Positions 1-12,460 of a DNA stretch of 64,000 nucleotides are shown here, piece by piece. The stretch spans positions 24,107,323 to 24,171,322 of the forward strand of contig NW_024881272.1 of the NCBI RefSeq assembly GCF_018691265.1, read 5' to 3'. The position numbers and the translations under genes were made by a program. Source of the DNA: Tyto alba. Taxonomy: Eukaryota; Chordata; Aves; Strigiformes; Tytonidae. The number at the start of each line of letters is the position of its first letter. The stretch's first letter is position 1. A model generated the notes under the pieces. The model was given only the letters and a program-made list of their open reading frames with translations. It was not told the origin of the DNA and did no database searches.

Positions 1-3000
1 GGTATTGCTCAGCAGAGCTAATAAATCTTGCATGAGCAGAGCTGATTCTAATTTTCTAATATGAAAAGGCATTTGGATTGAGAGAGAGGGGAAGATAAAA
101 GTGATTGAATCTCCAATAGCCCAGCGTCAGTGACAAGAAACATCCTGCTATGGACCCCAAGGAAGAATGGCTCCCCCTCCTCCCTGAACCACAGGCACAC
201 TCACCGGCTCGCACATCCAATTCTCCCTGCTTTCTGCTCGCCACGTCTCAGTCTCCCCTATTGACAGGACGTGGTTTTAAACACAGTTACACAAGTTATC
301 ATTTCTGCCTTTTGATCAATCTGAATTTTCAGGACAATTACCCTCTTAATCAATGATTGCTATCAGCAGCCCCTTGGATTCTTCACCAAGGCAATCGTGC
401 CGCCGGGGCAGACGGCGTGTGCATATGCAATGAAGCTGCGGGGAGGCGCAAGTCCATCTTCCCCTGACGTAGTCGTCGGCTGAAAGGGTGGAGAGCTGTG
501 AAGGCCACTTCAAGGAACACCTGACGTAAAAAATAAGTGGAGGGAATTAAAAGGGACATTGTGCGAGGTATCTGTGGCACAGACTGTCTGGGGGGGACCA
601 GGGATCTGCCGAAAATGTCTTCCAGTTGAAAAATAAGCCAACTAAAGCAACAGATTTACCATCCACTGAAACCATATATTTAAGAGCTATCTATAGCCAG
701 CACTAACCGCTCCTAATGAGGCTAATAAAGTCCATTTCCAATTAGAGACTGAAACTATTAGAAGAAGGAAAGGCGGAGAGGCAGCTTTTAACAACCTCTA
801 AAGATGTTGGGTTTGGATTTAGAGTTTTCAGTATTTTTTTCCATCAGAAATTATTTAATATCAGCAAAATGCCCCTAGCATTTACACACACAAAGCAAGC
901 CTTTCTTTGCCGCTCTTCCCTGGCAGGAGGATGTGTTTCGGTAATTGATGTTTGCACAGAACCTCAGCTCTTGGAGGACGCGGCTCCTCTGAGGCATCTC
1001 TCACCACCACAGAAACACAGCCCCAGATATTTAGACGCCACAAGAAACCCCAAAGCAGCTGAAGCCCAACTGCTGGGGCCACGGGTTGGCTGGGGGATGC
1101 GGCTCAGCATCCCTGCTCTTGGTAAAGCACCACCAGGCCGTTGGCAGGTTCATGCCGCTTGGCTTGTGTTTTCGGCACTCCAGCCGAGACCAGGCAAAAG
1201 AGCACATGGCTCCCACCCACTCATTGCCCCGCACTGCTCCCTTGACTACCTTACGGGCTTCCCCCGAGCACGAGACTCCCTGAAACATCACTCTGTCCGA
1301 AAAACAGCTCAGCCAGACCCAGGCACCGTTGTGTCTTTCTGAACAGCTCCAGCAGCAGGGAGGCCGCGTCTCCTCCGAGCGCCCCGCACCTCTCGGGTGC
1401 TCTGTTGGCAGGAGGGAGCTTTGAGACCCGGACGGCAGCACGGAAATGCTGCCGGGAAGTAGCTGAGCTCCCGCAGGGGAAGGCGGTGTGATGGGAGCGT
1501 GGTGGATTCACCACGTTGACCACCAGATCGGGCTGGCGGTAAGCAGCAGAGGCAGCGCCAGGTGAGGCTGGCGGGCCAGCTGCCTTCGCAGGCTGCTGGC
1601 TGGAGGAGCTCTCCGAAAGACACAGTATTTCACTAGCTATTTTACATGGAGAATTGCCGATCAAAGATATCCCCACTGTGTACTCCAGAGCAATAAAAAT
1701 AAAAAAAACCCACAAGAAGAATTCTTTAGGCGGGTAATGGGCATTTTATTCCTTTTTATGACACTAAACATAGGCAGCTGGCATAATTACACCACAATAA
1801 AGGCATAATGTGCACCTAGCAGAACAAACTCATACTTTTGATAATTAGGCAGAGCAAACACAGTCTGGGATTCAGTCACGCGGCTTCACTGTCTCCTGGA
1901 TCTGGCAGAGCCCCCGACCCTGCAGCACGTCAGCCCCTTTCCCACAGCTGGATTTAGCTGGGCCCCATGGGGAAGCCTGAGCAAGCAAAGCATCACCAGA
2001 GCTCTCCTGCACTGAGGAATGGCCACACAGCTCCGCCGTTCAGAGCAGACTGAGGGCAGAGTGCAAGGCAGGGCGGTGCAGGGTGGGTCCATGTGCAGCT
2101 CCTGGGAGGCAGCCGGAGCACTGACAAAGGATGTCAGTCACCCCCCCAGTCGGCACCAGGGACGGATCTGGGAGTCCCAAGGCCACGTGTGAACTCTGCA
2201 ACTTGAGCTTAAAGACTGACCCCACAGACAAGGCTGCAGCAGGACCAACTCCATGTGGCCAAATCGTGCATGGTGCAATGGCAAACGGAGACCCAAAACA
2301 CAGGAGATACGCAGAGCTCTCTTGGGTTTGGTAGCTCTGCTGAGGCCAGCTCCAAGAACTGGAAGGGCTGAGTCGGGCCGTCAGGACACCCTTCCACAGC
2401 AAGGACCTTGGCCAAATGCAGTCAGTGGGACACTGACGGTAGAGGGAAATTGTCCCCTTTGACAGAAGGCAAGGACTAAAGGGAATGTCCCAGGGAGGCT
2501 GAAAGATCCTCACCTGCAGAAAGGGCCAGCTCAGACCTGCTGGAGGATAGCAGTTAGCTCTTCGAAGGCTTTGTGCTCCCATTAGTCCTAGTGGCCCTGC
2601 TAACCCACAGATCTGCCTTCTCCAAAGCACACCAACAGGCAGCAAGCGCGCTCCTCTGGCAGCTGCAAGCATCCACACAGGACAGCCCTTCCCTGAGTGA
2701 GGAGCACAGCCAAGGCGGAGATCCTAAATGATCTCTAAAATATTAATAGCATCAATCAGAGCCAGGCTGACAGAGGTTACAACACTGGGAGAGTGCAGAG
2801 AGCAGGCTTTCCTGAAGTTGGCACAAGACCATACACTAAATATTCAGTTTGTTTAAAAACGCAACTGCAGGATGCGTGCAGGAGCAGCGCTGGCAGAACG
2901 GCACACTGAGGCTTCATCTCCACACCACTGACACCCACTGAGGATGTCGACCACTGCACACAGGAGAGACCAGCTCAGCTACACTCTGTCCTATGCAGCT

Positions 3001-3727
3001 TAATGGAAGTTTGTGGCTCTGAGGTATATTGAGTGCAATGTAGAAATGCTACAGTATCTTGGCTTAAAGAAATGTGAGGGATGTGGAGCTGATCCACCAG
3101 CGATGAATGAGATCTGCATGTTCATCTGTGGATAGGATGTCCAAGAAAATACCAAACATCATCATGAGCTTTTTCAATATGAGATTCAACACAAGGAAGG
3201 AAAGTTGAATGTTGCCAGCAATTACAAGCATCTTGCCTCCATGCCTACTGCCACCCAGAAGGGCACTGCTGAGAACTCGATGGGTACTGAGCAGGCTTTG
3301 GAAGGCTGCAGCCCAGACCATCACTTCAGGACAGCCATTTGCTCAGAAGCTTTGATACTCCACAGAGCCAGCAGCAACATTCATGTCAGAGTATCACGTC
3401 AGATGGTCCCAGTCTGTAGGAGACAGTGCTCAGGCAACTGGGAAAACCAGCCACTGTAAGATAGCCCTTTCCTGGGCTCATGCTTCAGAGTGACCAGAGC
3501 CTCTCTTACCAGCTGGCCACAAAATAGGAGGAGAAGTTTATGCCTAGATGAGGGCAAAAGATGGGCTGTTTCCTAAACGAAAGCAGACCGTATCTGCAGG
3601 CTTTCCAGCCAGTTCTTAACAAGTCACTGTGGTAGATCCCATCCACGGACTGCAGGCAAATTGCTCAAGCAAGGAAACCTGCAAGTGGGGAGAACAAAAG
3701 CCAGCACGGGGGAAGGGCAGCAGGAGA

Positions 3728-3782
3728 CTTTTAATCCCAACTCTGAAATCAACTTGCTTAGTAGCCTTGGGCTTCTGAGGGA
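3728..3782 (+). repeat. MIR-like SINE fragment
   Basis: The stretch starting at TAATCCCAACTCTG, followed by caacttgct and agccttgggc, follows the order of the MIR core (CCCAGCTCTGCCACT, ACTTGCTGTGTGAC, CTTGGGCAAG). It is short and diverged, and no tRNA-like head or LINE-like tail is clear. It could be a chance match; the call is from memory of the MIR consensus. Confidence 0.35.
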
Positions 3783-6074
3783 TTTAATTAATTAATTTAA
3801 TGAGTTTGAAGCACTGCAAGTTATTAATATACAAATTCCACTATCATATCTCCCATCTCCCAGTTCAGCATCTCTTGCTACTCTACATCGAGCCTATGAG
3901 GAGCAAAAGCCAAGTCACGGTTTGCCTCTGTGCAATGGGGCAGAGGCTGCAGACCCACACTTTCCCAGCCAAGACAGCAGTAGCAAAGTTCCATCCCTTT
4001 TTGCAGGGTAGTGCATCACACTCATCACAGGGCACCAGGAACACCTCGTACAAAAAAAAAGTTCCTTCTGTTTACTGGCAAGCTGATATCTACCATAAAC
4101 CAGCCTGCTGGTAGAGGTGGCAGGCAGGCACTTTCCCTCTTGTAGCCATGCTGGCTTGTTAGGACAATGAGAACTAAATCAGTTAACGTTTTAATCCCCA
4201 AGGCTAGACAATCTGATTAACCCTCATCCCTTCCCAGAGAACTACATAGGTCCATTTTCATGCTCCTACATGGAGCTCCAGTCTTTTTAACCGCAGAGAA
4301 AAGAGGACACAGCTCCTTTCCCAGGAACTAGGCAGCTGTGCTGGTACCCACATAAAGCTCCAGCTGAAGGGCTAGGATGCAGGGATGCTCTGCCCCTCTC
4401 CTGACCCATGGGACTCTGGGAAAGGCCATCTTTCACGCACTGCACCTTCGCCTCCCAGTTCCTCCCAGCCTGGAATGCAGCACACGTTGCAGGATTATTG
4501 TAAAACATGCCCTGCCTCTAATCCCGTCTCCTCTTGCCTTGCTCTGGTATTGACTGCAGGGAGCTGTGTCAGGCCCAGGGTCAGGCCTGCCTCTCGCAAT
4601 ACCAGGACCTGTAGAAGGCTCCAGCCTCTCTGGCTGACCGCAGTACACGTAAGACATGGGAAGACACAGGCTCCCCCACATCTTCACATAAGCAGGCACG
4701 TGAGATGGGAGGCCCCCCCGCACCAGACCTGTGCCAGACAGACGCCTGCTGGCTGGGAGACTGACGGCCTAATGCTGCCCGTCCTTATGGTTCCCCTGGT
4801 TTGCCCAGCCGCCAGGTCCCAGTCACACCATGACCAGCTCTGCAGCTACTCCCTGCCTGTCCAGACCCCACCATGGCTTGAACATCAAGCCACTTCAGTC
4901 TGCATAACCTTGACACTGCAGAAAGCTTTCTCATCAAAAGCACAAGTGGCTTAGATTTCATTGTGGCTTATTTTGCTTGCTTTTGAATGCTCCTTCCAAA
5001 ACTTAGTCTTTGGCACCTACAGCACACTGCCCCATAAACAGGCAGGACCTGGAGAGCCAGTGTAGCTCCTTCCTCAACCAGACTCAACCGTATAAAGGTC
5101 TGAGCAGTACGTTTAACCTCAGCAGCAGCACACACAGCCAGATGGGAACCAGGAGGCTTCTCGCTGCAGGGGACAGATGTTCAAAACCCCCAGCAAGGGG
5201 AGCGCAGGCACAGCGAGGTGCAGCCACGCAATATGGCACTCAGCAGGAAGAGCAGCACGCGAGGTCTGAGCAGCTGCCTCTCCGCCTTTTGCCTGCGGGC
5301 TACGGCGATGTGCATGGAGAAGAAACACAAATGCCAACCTGCATCCAGGCACTTGTATAGAAAAGGATGCTTTCGGTAAAGCAGCCGTTGCAATGCACTC
5401 AGCAAACAGCTGCTTAAAATTTCATCTAGAAGACAAAGTTTTTGCACTGGTTAAAAAAAAAAAAAAAAGCACAAATGCAACCAATTCTACTCTCTGCTTC
5501 GTCCAGTACCTGCAGGCAGCATGGGGCCAAATAAGATAATCGTGTTCCTCAGTTTCCCTTGAATCACCACCTCCCTGCCTTATCTGAGAATTCTCTTGCC
5601 ATGCACGGTACCAGGAAGCCCTCGTCCTTGCTGGAGCTTGAAGGCACTGCCAGATAATAAAGGCTGCCTTGGGATTTTCCCAGTACAAACATCCTGTCAG
5701 GGCACATGGCATCAGGAAAGGACTGTAGACAACACACGGCACCCAAGGTAACCACCCCTTCCTTCCCTGCTCAGGTACTCTGAGTTTCTGCGACATGTCC
5801 CAAGGAAAGCAGACAGCCTGTGTCCAAGTGCAAGGAAGCAACAAGCGTCACAGGAAACAGAGCAGAAAGGGAGAAGTAAAGACCCACACTGGTCTGCTTC
5901 AAGGCAGGACCATCTCCACCAAAACCAGCCCCACCATATTCTTCTAGACTCTGAAAATCTCATGAGCTAAAGGTCCCGCATCCCTGTCCTCACCCACAGA
6001 GACTGTTTACCGATCTCCTTGCAGCAGGGAAGGACACAACTAAGAGCTGTCCACCACAGACACCCAGAATAGAC

Positions 6075-6295
6075 TTTTCCCTTCCTCGGAGAACTTTAAT
6101 TCTTACAAAACCAATTTCTGCTTAGTCTTCTCTAAGCTGAACATCCCAGATCCCTCAATCTTCCCCTGGAGGTCACATCTTCCAGCTCTCCAATTATTCT
6201 TCTGTTCTCTTCTGGACTTTCTCCACCTGTGTCAGATCATCCCTGAGTGCAGTATGCAAAACTGCTTTGTCCCAAAGACTAAAACTAGACCCCAA
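6075..6295 (-). repeat. Old CR1 LINE fragment
   Basis: On the plus strand, in order: cttctctaagctgaacatccc, ccctcaatcttcccctgga, ttctcttctggactttctcca and ctgagtgcagtatgcaaaactg. These correspond to the reverse complement of the CR1 3' coding region (LFSLEKRR and upstream), as in other bird CR1 copies. It is heavily diverged, with several indels, so it is an ancient copy. It lies in sense orientation relative to ERI3. Confidence 0.6.
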
Positions 6296-8519
6296 AACAC
6301 TTTGCCTAGGAAAAGAGGTGAGATTTTAACGTGCACCTAGCACACTATTTGCATGTATTAGCAAAAGTGTAGGAGAAGCAACGATGGTAAAGAAGTTAAT
6401 TGGTGTGTGAGATGCCATGAGACGAACACACACTAAAGCACACGCAGGATAGCTACACGAAAGAAGGAGAAGCTTTTTGTTAATAAGACCGACATACTGA
6501 AATGTTCTCTTTGCACTGGAGTATCTCTAAATGGCTTCCATGTAGCAGGACCTTTTCAGAGGTTGTGTTTATCCACCCAGCAGAGTCTTAACAGCAGCGA
6601 TGGAGAAACTAGCTGCCTGTGCTCAGCCCACAATCTTCTGCTTGGCATGAGTTTGGCAGCGAGAAGGGTGCTCTTTCCCACAGTTGTGGATTTTTAAGGC
6701 CAGAAGGAATTACTAAACTAATTTGCTATTTTGCAAGCCAGGAAACTTAGCTGCTTTCTGGTGACCCAAAATCAAGAACTTACATTAACCCTCTGAAGAT
6801 CACATCTTTCATGTTTGCTCCCAGAAGTTCGTACAGACACATGCTACACAGAAAATTGTTCCTGTACATTTAGGATGCAATAAAACAAATACTAACAAAA
6901 TCCAAAGGAGAGGGAAACACAGAAAACCATTCGATTTAGGTGAAGACGGACACTGCTCTTTCCTGCCCTCTTGGGAAAGGTACGTATGTTACCACTTAAG
7001 TCATCCAAAACCAGTGAAGCCTCCAGGCTGCATCTAGAGCCCCTCTCAGCTGTAGCAAGACCAGCTCCTGTGACTGCAAGAAAATGAAATGAAATGCGAG
7101 GCTGGGATCATTACTTTGAAACTATACGCCCGTGCCACTGAGCCAAAGCCTGTTATATTGACATGGGTTTGTGTCACCCCAGCAGCAGAGATCATTCTCC
7201 ATCTCCGCTTGCTCAGCTCCTCTCCTCCCGGGACAGCTGCTGGCACAGTATTCCGCAATGCTCTGCGAAGTTTAGCTACAGAAAAATTCCCAATGCCTTG
7301 CCCAGCAGGTTAAAGTTATAGGGCTGAACCACTGCAGAGCAAAAAGTACCCTGCTGACTGCTCCACCACGCCTGGAAGCTGCAGCAAAGCGCAAAGTGCC
7401 ACTTACAGAGGAGCAAACAGCAAATACCCCAGGTTTCCTTCCCTGGGACAGACAGCCCAGCGGGGCATGTTGCTTCTTAAAGCTTCCAGTATTTAAAAGG
7501 CACTGAATTTGCACCTAACTGTCACACAGGATGCTCCTACTCTGTCTTTCCAGGCACCAGCTCTAAGGCAGGGAGACAACCCTGCCTGCCAGTGACTCCT
7601 GGGCTGAGGAGGTAGAGGGCAGAGCCCTGAACAACTACTGGCCACACAGCCCACAAACCATGCCTCTGTGTCCTTCATTTTATGTGAAAGTGGATACCAA
7701 AACCAACCCTGACACATTACGTGAGCACCCTACCTTAGCATGTACTGCAACCCCACCACATCAACAACCCCTCAGTCCACGTGGTTATAGCTCCTAGGGA
7801 AACAGAGGCAAAGAAATCTGATGCATCCACCCATCCTGTATCCCCTTCTAATGAGTCCAGGAGGAGGAAAGGAAAAAGACTGCCAAGAACTTGCAAACTC
7901 TCACCCTCTCCTCCCAGCACAATCCCCCGCTTGTTGGTTTTCCTTGGAAATGTGTTTTTCCTCAGCACTCGTTATTAAATAAGAAAGGGAGGACAGGTTC
8001 CTCTGCAGTGGGGCAGAGAGGGCTGCTCCTTTAAGGCCTCTCCTGGATGCCCTTTCCCTTTGAGACGAGTATCCTCGACTCCCTCTCTTTGATTTAAGAG
8101 TTCCTCTCCTGGCTCTGACAGTAAGGTATTTCTGTCCCACAGATTATAACTCACTCTGGGCTATTATTCAACTCCCAAGCCCTGGCCCTGCTGCATTTAG
8201 TCCAAACATAATATCCTTCATGCATATATTATCTGTCTCCCTATTATCTGGAATCATTTCGGAATTAAATTTCAGTCCTGCAATATTGGCTTGAAGAGCG
8301 GCTCGCTTTATGGGCTAGTCAAAGGTTAGAATACCAATCAAAATAACACTGCCGATGCAGAGAGACATTTTAATATTCCAAAACCCGGTAATTGTAAAAG
8401 GACATAATATTTTTTCCCTGATTACCCCAAAGGCAACACATGTTAACAAGGCGAGGGAGAGAGTGAAAGAAATTTCAGAGTTCAGACAGCTGCACGACAG
8501 ATTTAAAGGAGAAGTCATG

Positions 8520-8790
8520 GATGGCTGCCACGCTCCAGCCCCCGGAGCGGGAGGGCTCCCCTGCCCTTGCTGGCAGCACCACGCTCCCCGGGACGCCGTC
8601 ACCTCCGTCCCCAGCCTCGTGGCGCCGGTGCCACCCGCGCCGTCCCAAGTCAGGAGCCTTTGAGGCTGCTCTCACCGCAAGGAAACGGAGCTGGCAGAGC
8701 TACGCCGAGACGGACAGTCGGAGACTATCACGGCAGGAGAAACCGCCGCCATCGGCTGGCCTCACCTCTATAGGCCACGAGGCTGCCCCA
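8520..8790. other. Small CpG-rich patch
   Basis: Within generally CpG-poor intron, this stretch has many CG dinucleotides (for example cccggagcggg, cgggacgccgtc, cgccgagacgg, accgccgccatcgg). It sits between an AT-rich candidate conserved element and a CR1 fossil. It may be a small unmethylated island, an alternative promoter or an enhancer core. No exon or promoter motif could be assigned. Confidence 0.3.
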
Positions 8791-8799
8791 AATCAACTC

Positions 8800-10280
8800 C
8801 TGTTTGAACCAGAGCTGATCTTTTTAGGAAAAAACCTCCTCTCCTGAGCTGGAGAATCCACCACAGCCCTCGGTAAGTTGTTCCAACGGTTAATTACCCT
8901 CACTGTAGAAATCTGCACCTGAATTACCTCGCTTTGGCTTCCAGGCACTGGAACTGCTTATGCTTTTGTCTACTAAACTGGAGGTACCTCTCGCCACATT
9001 TCAGCTCTCCCTTTAGATACTTAGGGACTACAGCCAAGGCTCCCTCACCCTTCTCCCCAATACTCTAAATGGTTCCCAGGGGCTTTACAGCATGGAGAGA
9101 GTTTCCGTGGGTCTTGTAGTTCTCATCCAGTCTTCAAGTTTCTAGAATCCTTTTCGATGACGAGATGGGACCCAGAATCCCGTACCAGTCAAACCAGTCC
9201 CAAAGAAAGAAATGATCCAGCCCCTTTGCTCCTACTCGCCATTGCCTGTTTATAAATCCAACAGCAGCTGCCTCCTGGATGCAGTATCTGCACACTTTAT
9301 CGAAAATGATTTTCATGTTTTCTTTCAGGGCATTGATAAAAGTGTTAAATACAAGAGGTCTGAGAAATAGATCCCTGTGGGACCCCATGAGGAAGACATG
9401 CACTCCATGATGATTACCCATTTACAATTAAATGCTAGGAGCTGTCAGTTTGCTCGTTCTTAATCAATGTAATGTGTGCCATGTTGATTTTGTATCACTC
9501 TTGTTTCTTAATCAAAATGTCATAAGGTACCAAGTCAAATGCCTTCCAGAAGTATATTACATTGACATGGTTACCTTTATCAACCAAACATGTAGTCTCA
9601 TAAAAAAAATATCAAGTTAGTTTGAAAAAGATCTAGTTTCCATAAATCCACATTGATTGGCATTATACTACCCTCTTTTCATTCTTTATTAATCAACTAT
9701 GATATCTGGCTTTTCATTACTTTGCCTAGAATTAATGTCAAGCTGATAGGGCTATAATTACTTCATTGGTCATCCCATTTGCCCTTCTAAATTACTGGTA
9801 CAACATTAGCTTTCTTCCAGTCCTCTAGAACTTCCCCATGTTCAAAGACTTATTAACAGTCCAGGACTTCTCAGCCAGCTCTTTAAAACTCCTGTAAACC
9901 AGATATGCAAAATGCCAACTGAAAGCTACCACTTAACTGTATCAGAAAATTGTGTTGTAACAGCAAACCTCTGGCTCAGCGATATGGCATCCTTTGCCTT
10001 TCTGTAAATACAGAGCAAAATATCTATTAAACATGGTCATTTTGCTGTTATAAGCAATTCTTCCATTTCCTTCCAACTATGAACCAATGCCATTGCACAG
10101 GCACTCTTCTTTCCTAATCTCCATGGAAAAGGCACTCTTGATCCCCTTAATCCTGCAATCATGCTTCTCCTTTTGTTTCCTTTCACATACTCTCCCATTC
10201 CAGCCTTTTGATAGAGACTTTCCAAAGCCAAGATCTCTGCAGCCAGGGACAAGGGGCCCAGGAAAGCACAGCTCCCACTG
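8800..10280 (-). mobile_element. Ancient turtle-type CR1 LINE, 3' part with reverse transcriptase remnant
   Basis: The plus strand carries, in order, landmarks of a CR1 lineage common in turtles and crocodilians: ggagaatccaccac, ttgttccaacggttaatta, ttcagggcattgataaaa, tccctgtgggacccca, ttaccttatcaacca-type sequence, cattgattggcatta and cttccagtcctctagaact. On the minus strand the frames give broken reverse-transcriptase motifs: RPLVFNTFINAL for the usual GPLLFNIFINDL, and FWKAFDLVPYDIL for SKAFDTVPHNIL. Stop codons, frameshifts and a deletion around 9.06-9.2 kb show it is dead. No target-site duplication is expected for CR1. It is one of the longest old repeats in the window and lies in sense orientation to ERI3. 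Confidence 0.88.
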
Positions 10281-11907
10281 AAGGAAGGTGTGACAGGGCC
10301 TGACAGCACCCACCCATGCTGCAAGCCAGGAAAGTACAGAGCACCGTGGGCATATGAGCAGCTCTTCACAGTTAAGTGGCAACACCTATTCACGTGCTTG
10401 ATGCTTTGGCTGTGAAGCACTCTGCCTGAGGAGTCGTCCTCCATCATTTCTAACCTTACTAGGCATTTTATATTCCCTATAGGCAGTAACCCAATGAACA
10501 GGCAATTGATAACAATCACAGTAAGTCCTTAAGAAGTTAGACCTCATGAAAGCAACTTCCAGGCATATGGGCCAAAACATAAACCGTTTTTCAGCTGCAC
10601 CCATTTCAATGTTCTTTGTCCAAAGACACTTCAGCACCAAGTGCCTGAGAAGCATTCAGAGCTCCGCCTCCCACCCCGAAGGCAGAAGGAATTGTTAATT
10701 CAGAGGAGAGACAAAAAGCTGTTAACAAATCTTTGTTTGTTTAGGATGTGTTTATTTCTAGTTGCCAAATATTAACAAAAACATCCTATTACATGCTTCC
10801 TCTGTCAGATTTCACAATGTGAGTAGGTGACCTTAAAACATTTGTGCATGTGTATTAACAGTTTGCTTCCAACTACAAATACCTACAGATCAATAAAGGC
10901 TGGGCTTGGGAAAGGCCAGCTCTGCACACAGCTGTGGCACCATCAGCATGGTCCCCCCAAGGCGCCGTCAACTCTCATGACGCCCAGAGAAGGAGTGTTG
11001 TGTTCATCCACACACTTCATTCAACTCTTGCCTTTCATAAAAACTCTCCTGGACTTCAGGAGGATGTCAAACTAGGACCAATTTTCTGTCACTTGTAATG
11101 CAACCTCTATTATTGCATCTAAAGACATGCTGCCCTCTGTGAACAGAAATTGAAGATGGTCAAACATGCCAGTACAGCTCTCTTGAGAAAGGGGCAGCTC
11201 TGTGATGGTAGGAAGATTGTTGTGTTTTTGTATTTTTTTTTTTTTTTTAAAATCATTTGAAAAACAAGGAATAAAACTAACCCTTTGTGGTTACATGAAA
11301 CACTTCTATGTTACCTTTTAACTGCATAACATCCAGAGAAGAAATGGAAGATCAGGACAGAGTGAGTATACAGTGTTAAAAATAGCTTTCACAACCCAGT
11401 CCTAGAGTCACAGAGCCCACAAGTGCCTTTGTGCTAGCTCTCTGACAAATTACGCTGCATTGGTAGAGACATAACTAAGCAAAAGTATGGCAGAGGTCTC
11501 AAGTCAAGAATAACAGAATGGAAAAGAACTGGAAACACTTATTTGCTCTTTCACACAATGCAAGACCTAGGCCCAAGAAATCTGACAGGAGGTTTAAAAG
11601 AAACAAAAGGACCTGCACACCTTCACACAACATATGCATAAACAGAGTATAATTAATGCATAATTAAATAGAAAAACTCATTGCTGCAGGATGCTGTAGA
11701 AACTGAAAGCATGAGCAGATTCATAAAAGGGCATACAAATTCCTGGTAGACAGCCGTGGTAAAAACAGTGGGTGCTAGACACAGTGGTCCAGGGGGAGCT
11801 GCCAGCTCACAGTCCTTGAAGAGAAAATTGGTGGGAATCAGAGAAAGCCAACTCAAACCATGCTCTCCTTGTTATATCTGCAAGCATCAACTACTGGCCT
11901 CTGGTCC
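10281..11907. other. Intronic sequence, nothing specific seen
   Basis: This is ERI3 intron between the CR1 fossil and the first LTR. It contains a T16 run at 11233-11248 and moderately AT-rich sequence. No exon, RNA gene or further recognisable repeat was found. Confidence 0.5.
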
Positions 11908-12460
11908 TGTCCTTTCAGCTAGGATAGAGTTAATTTTCTTCCTAGTAGCTGGTAGTGTTGTCTTTTGGATTTAGTATGAGAATAATGTTGATAACACTGA
12001 TGTTTTTAGCTGTTGCTCAGTAGTGTTTATAGTAAGTCAAGGATTTTTCAGCTTCTCATACTCTGCCGGCAAGAAAGCTGGAGAGGCACAAGAAGCTGGG
12101 AGGGGATACAGCCAGGACAGCTGACCCAAACTGGCCAAAAGAATGTTCCATACCACATGACATCATGCCCAGTATATCAGCTGGGGGTAGTTGGTCAGGA
12201 AGGGTGGATCGCTGCTCAGGAATTGACTGGGCATCAGTCACCAAGTGGTGAGAAATTACATTGTGCATCACTTGTTTTGTATATTATTGCCATTTTATTT
12301 TTTTTTTCCTTTTCTGTCCTATTAAACTGTCTTTAGCTTTACCCACAAGTTTTAGTTTTCTTTTCCCCGATTCTCTCCCCCATCCCACTGGGTGTGGGGC
12401 AGTGAGTGAGCGGCTGTGTGATGCTTAGTTGCTGGCTGGGGTTAAACCACGATAGTCACA
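11908..12460 (+). mobile_element. Solo LTR, avian ERVL-like
   Basis: The sequence runs from tgtcctttcagctagg through gatagagttaattttcttc, aagtcaaggatttttcagc, a TATA-like cagtatatc near 12170, a polyadenylation-type tattaaactg near 12318 and a purine/C-rich tail, to gctggctggggttaaacc. This order matches a solo LTR that is abundant in many bird genomes (TguLTR5-like, as I remember). No gag, pol or env remnant flanks it, so it is a recombined solo LTR. Exact ends are uncertain: ggtcc before and gtcac after are not a convincing target-site duplication. It is antisense to ERI3. Confidence 0.88.

Larger units (their letters stand above)
1..8799. other. Intronic sequence, ERI3, no gene seen
   Basis: This is the distal part of the intron after the exon at 16417-16489. 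It contains a MIR-like piece near 3.75 kb and an old CR1 piece near 6.1-6.3 kb. The stretch 860-1620 is fairly GC-rich and open in several frames on both strands, but none of these frames resembles a known protein. AT-rich stretches at about 640-860, 1720-1870 and 8140-8520, with many TAAT/ATTA cores, look like conserved noncoding sequence. A short CpG-rich patch lies at 8520-8790. No exon, RNA gene or other mobile element was recognised. Confidence 0.6.

Noticed and set aside
869..1623. Several overlapping open frames on both strands
   Set aside because: The stretch is GC-rich, which lowers stop frequency in all frames; none resembles a known protein and no splice or start context supports them.
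2040..2678. 212-codon minus-strand frame
   Set aside because: No recognisable domain, and composition like the surrounding intron; chance open frame.
4385..4954. 189-codon plus-strand frame
   Set aside because: Low-complexity Pro/Ser/Thr-rich translation with no family match; likely chance.
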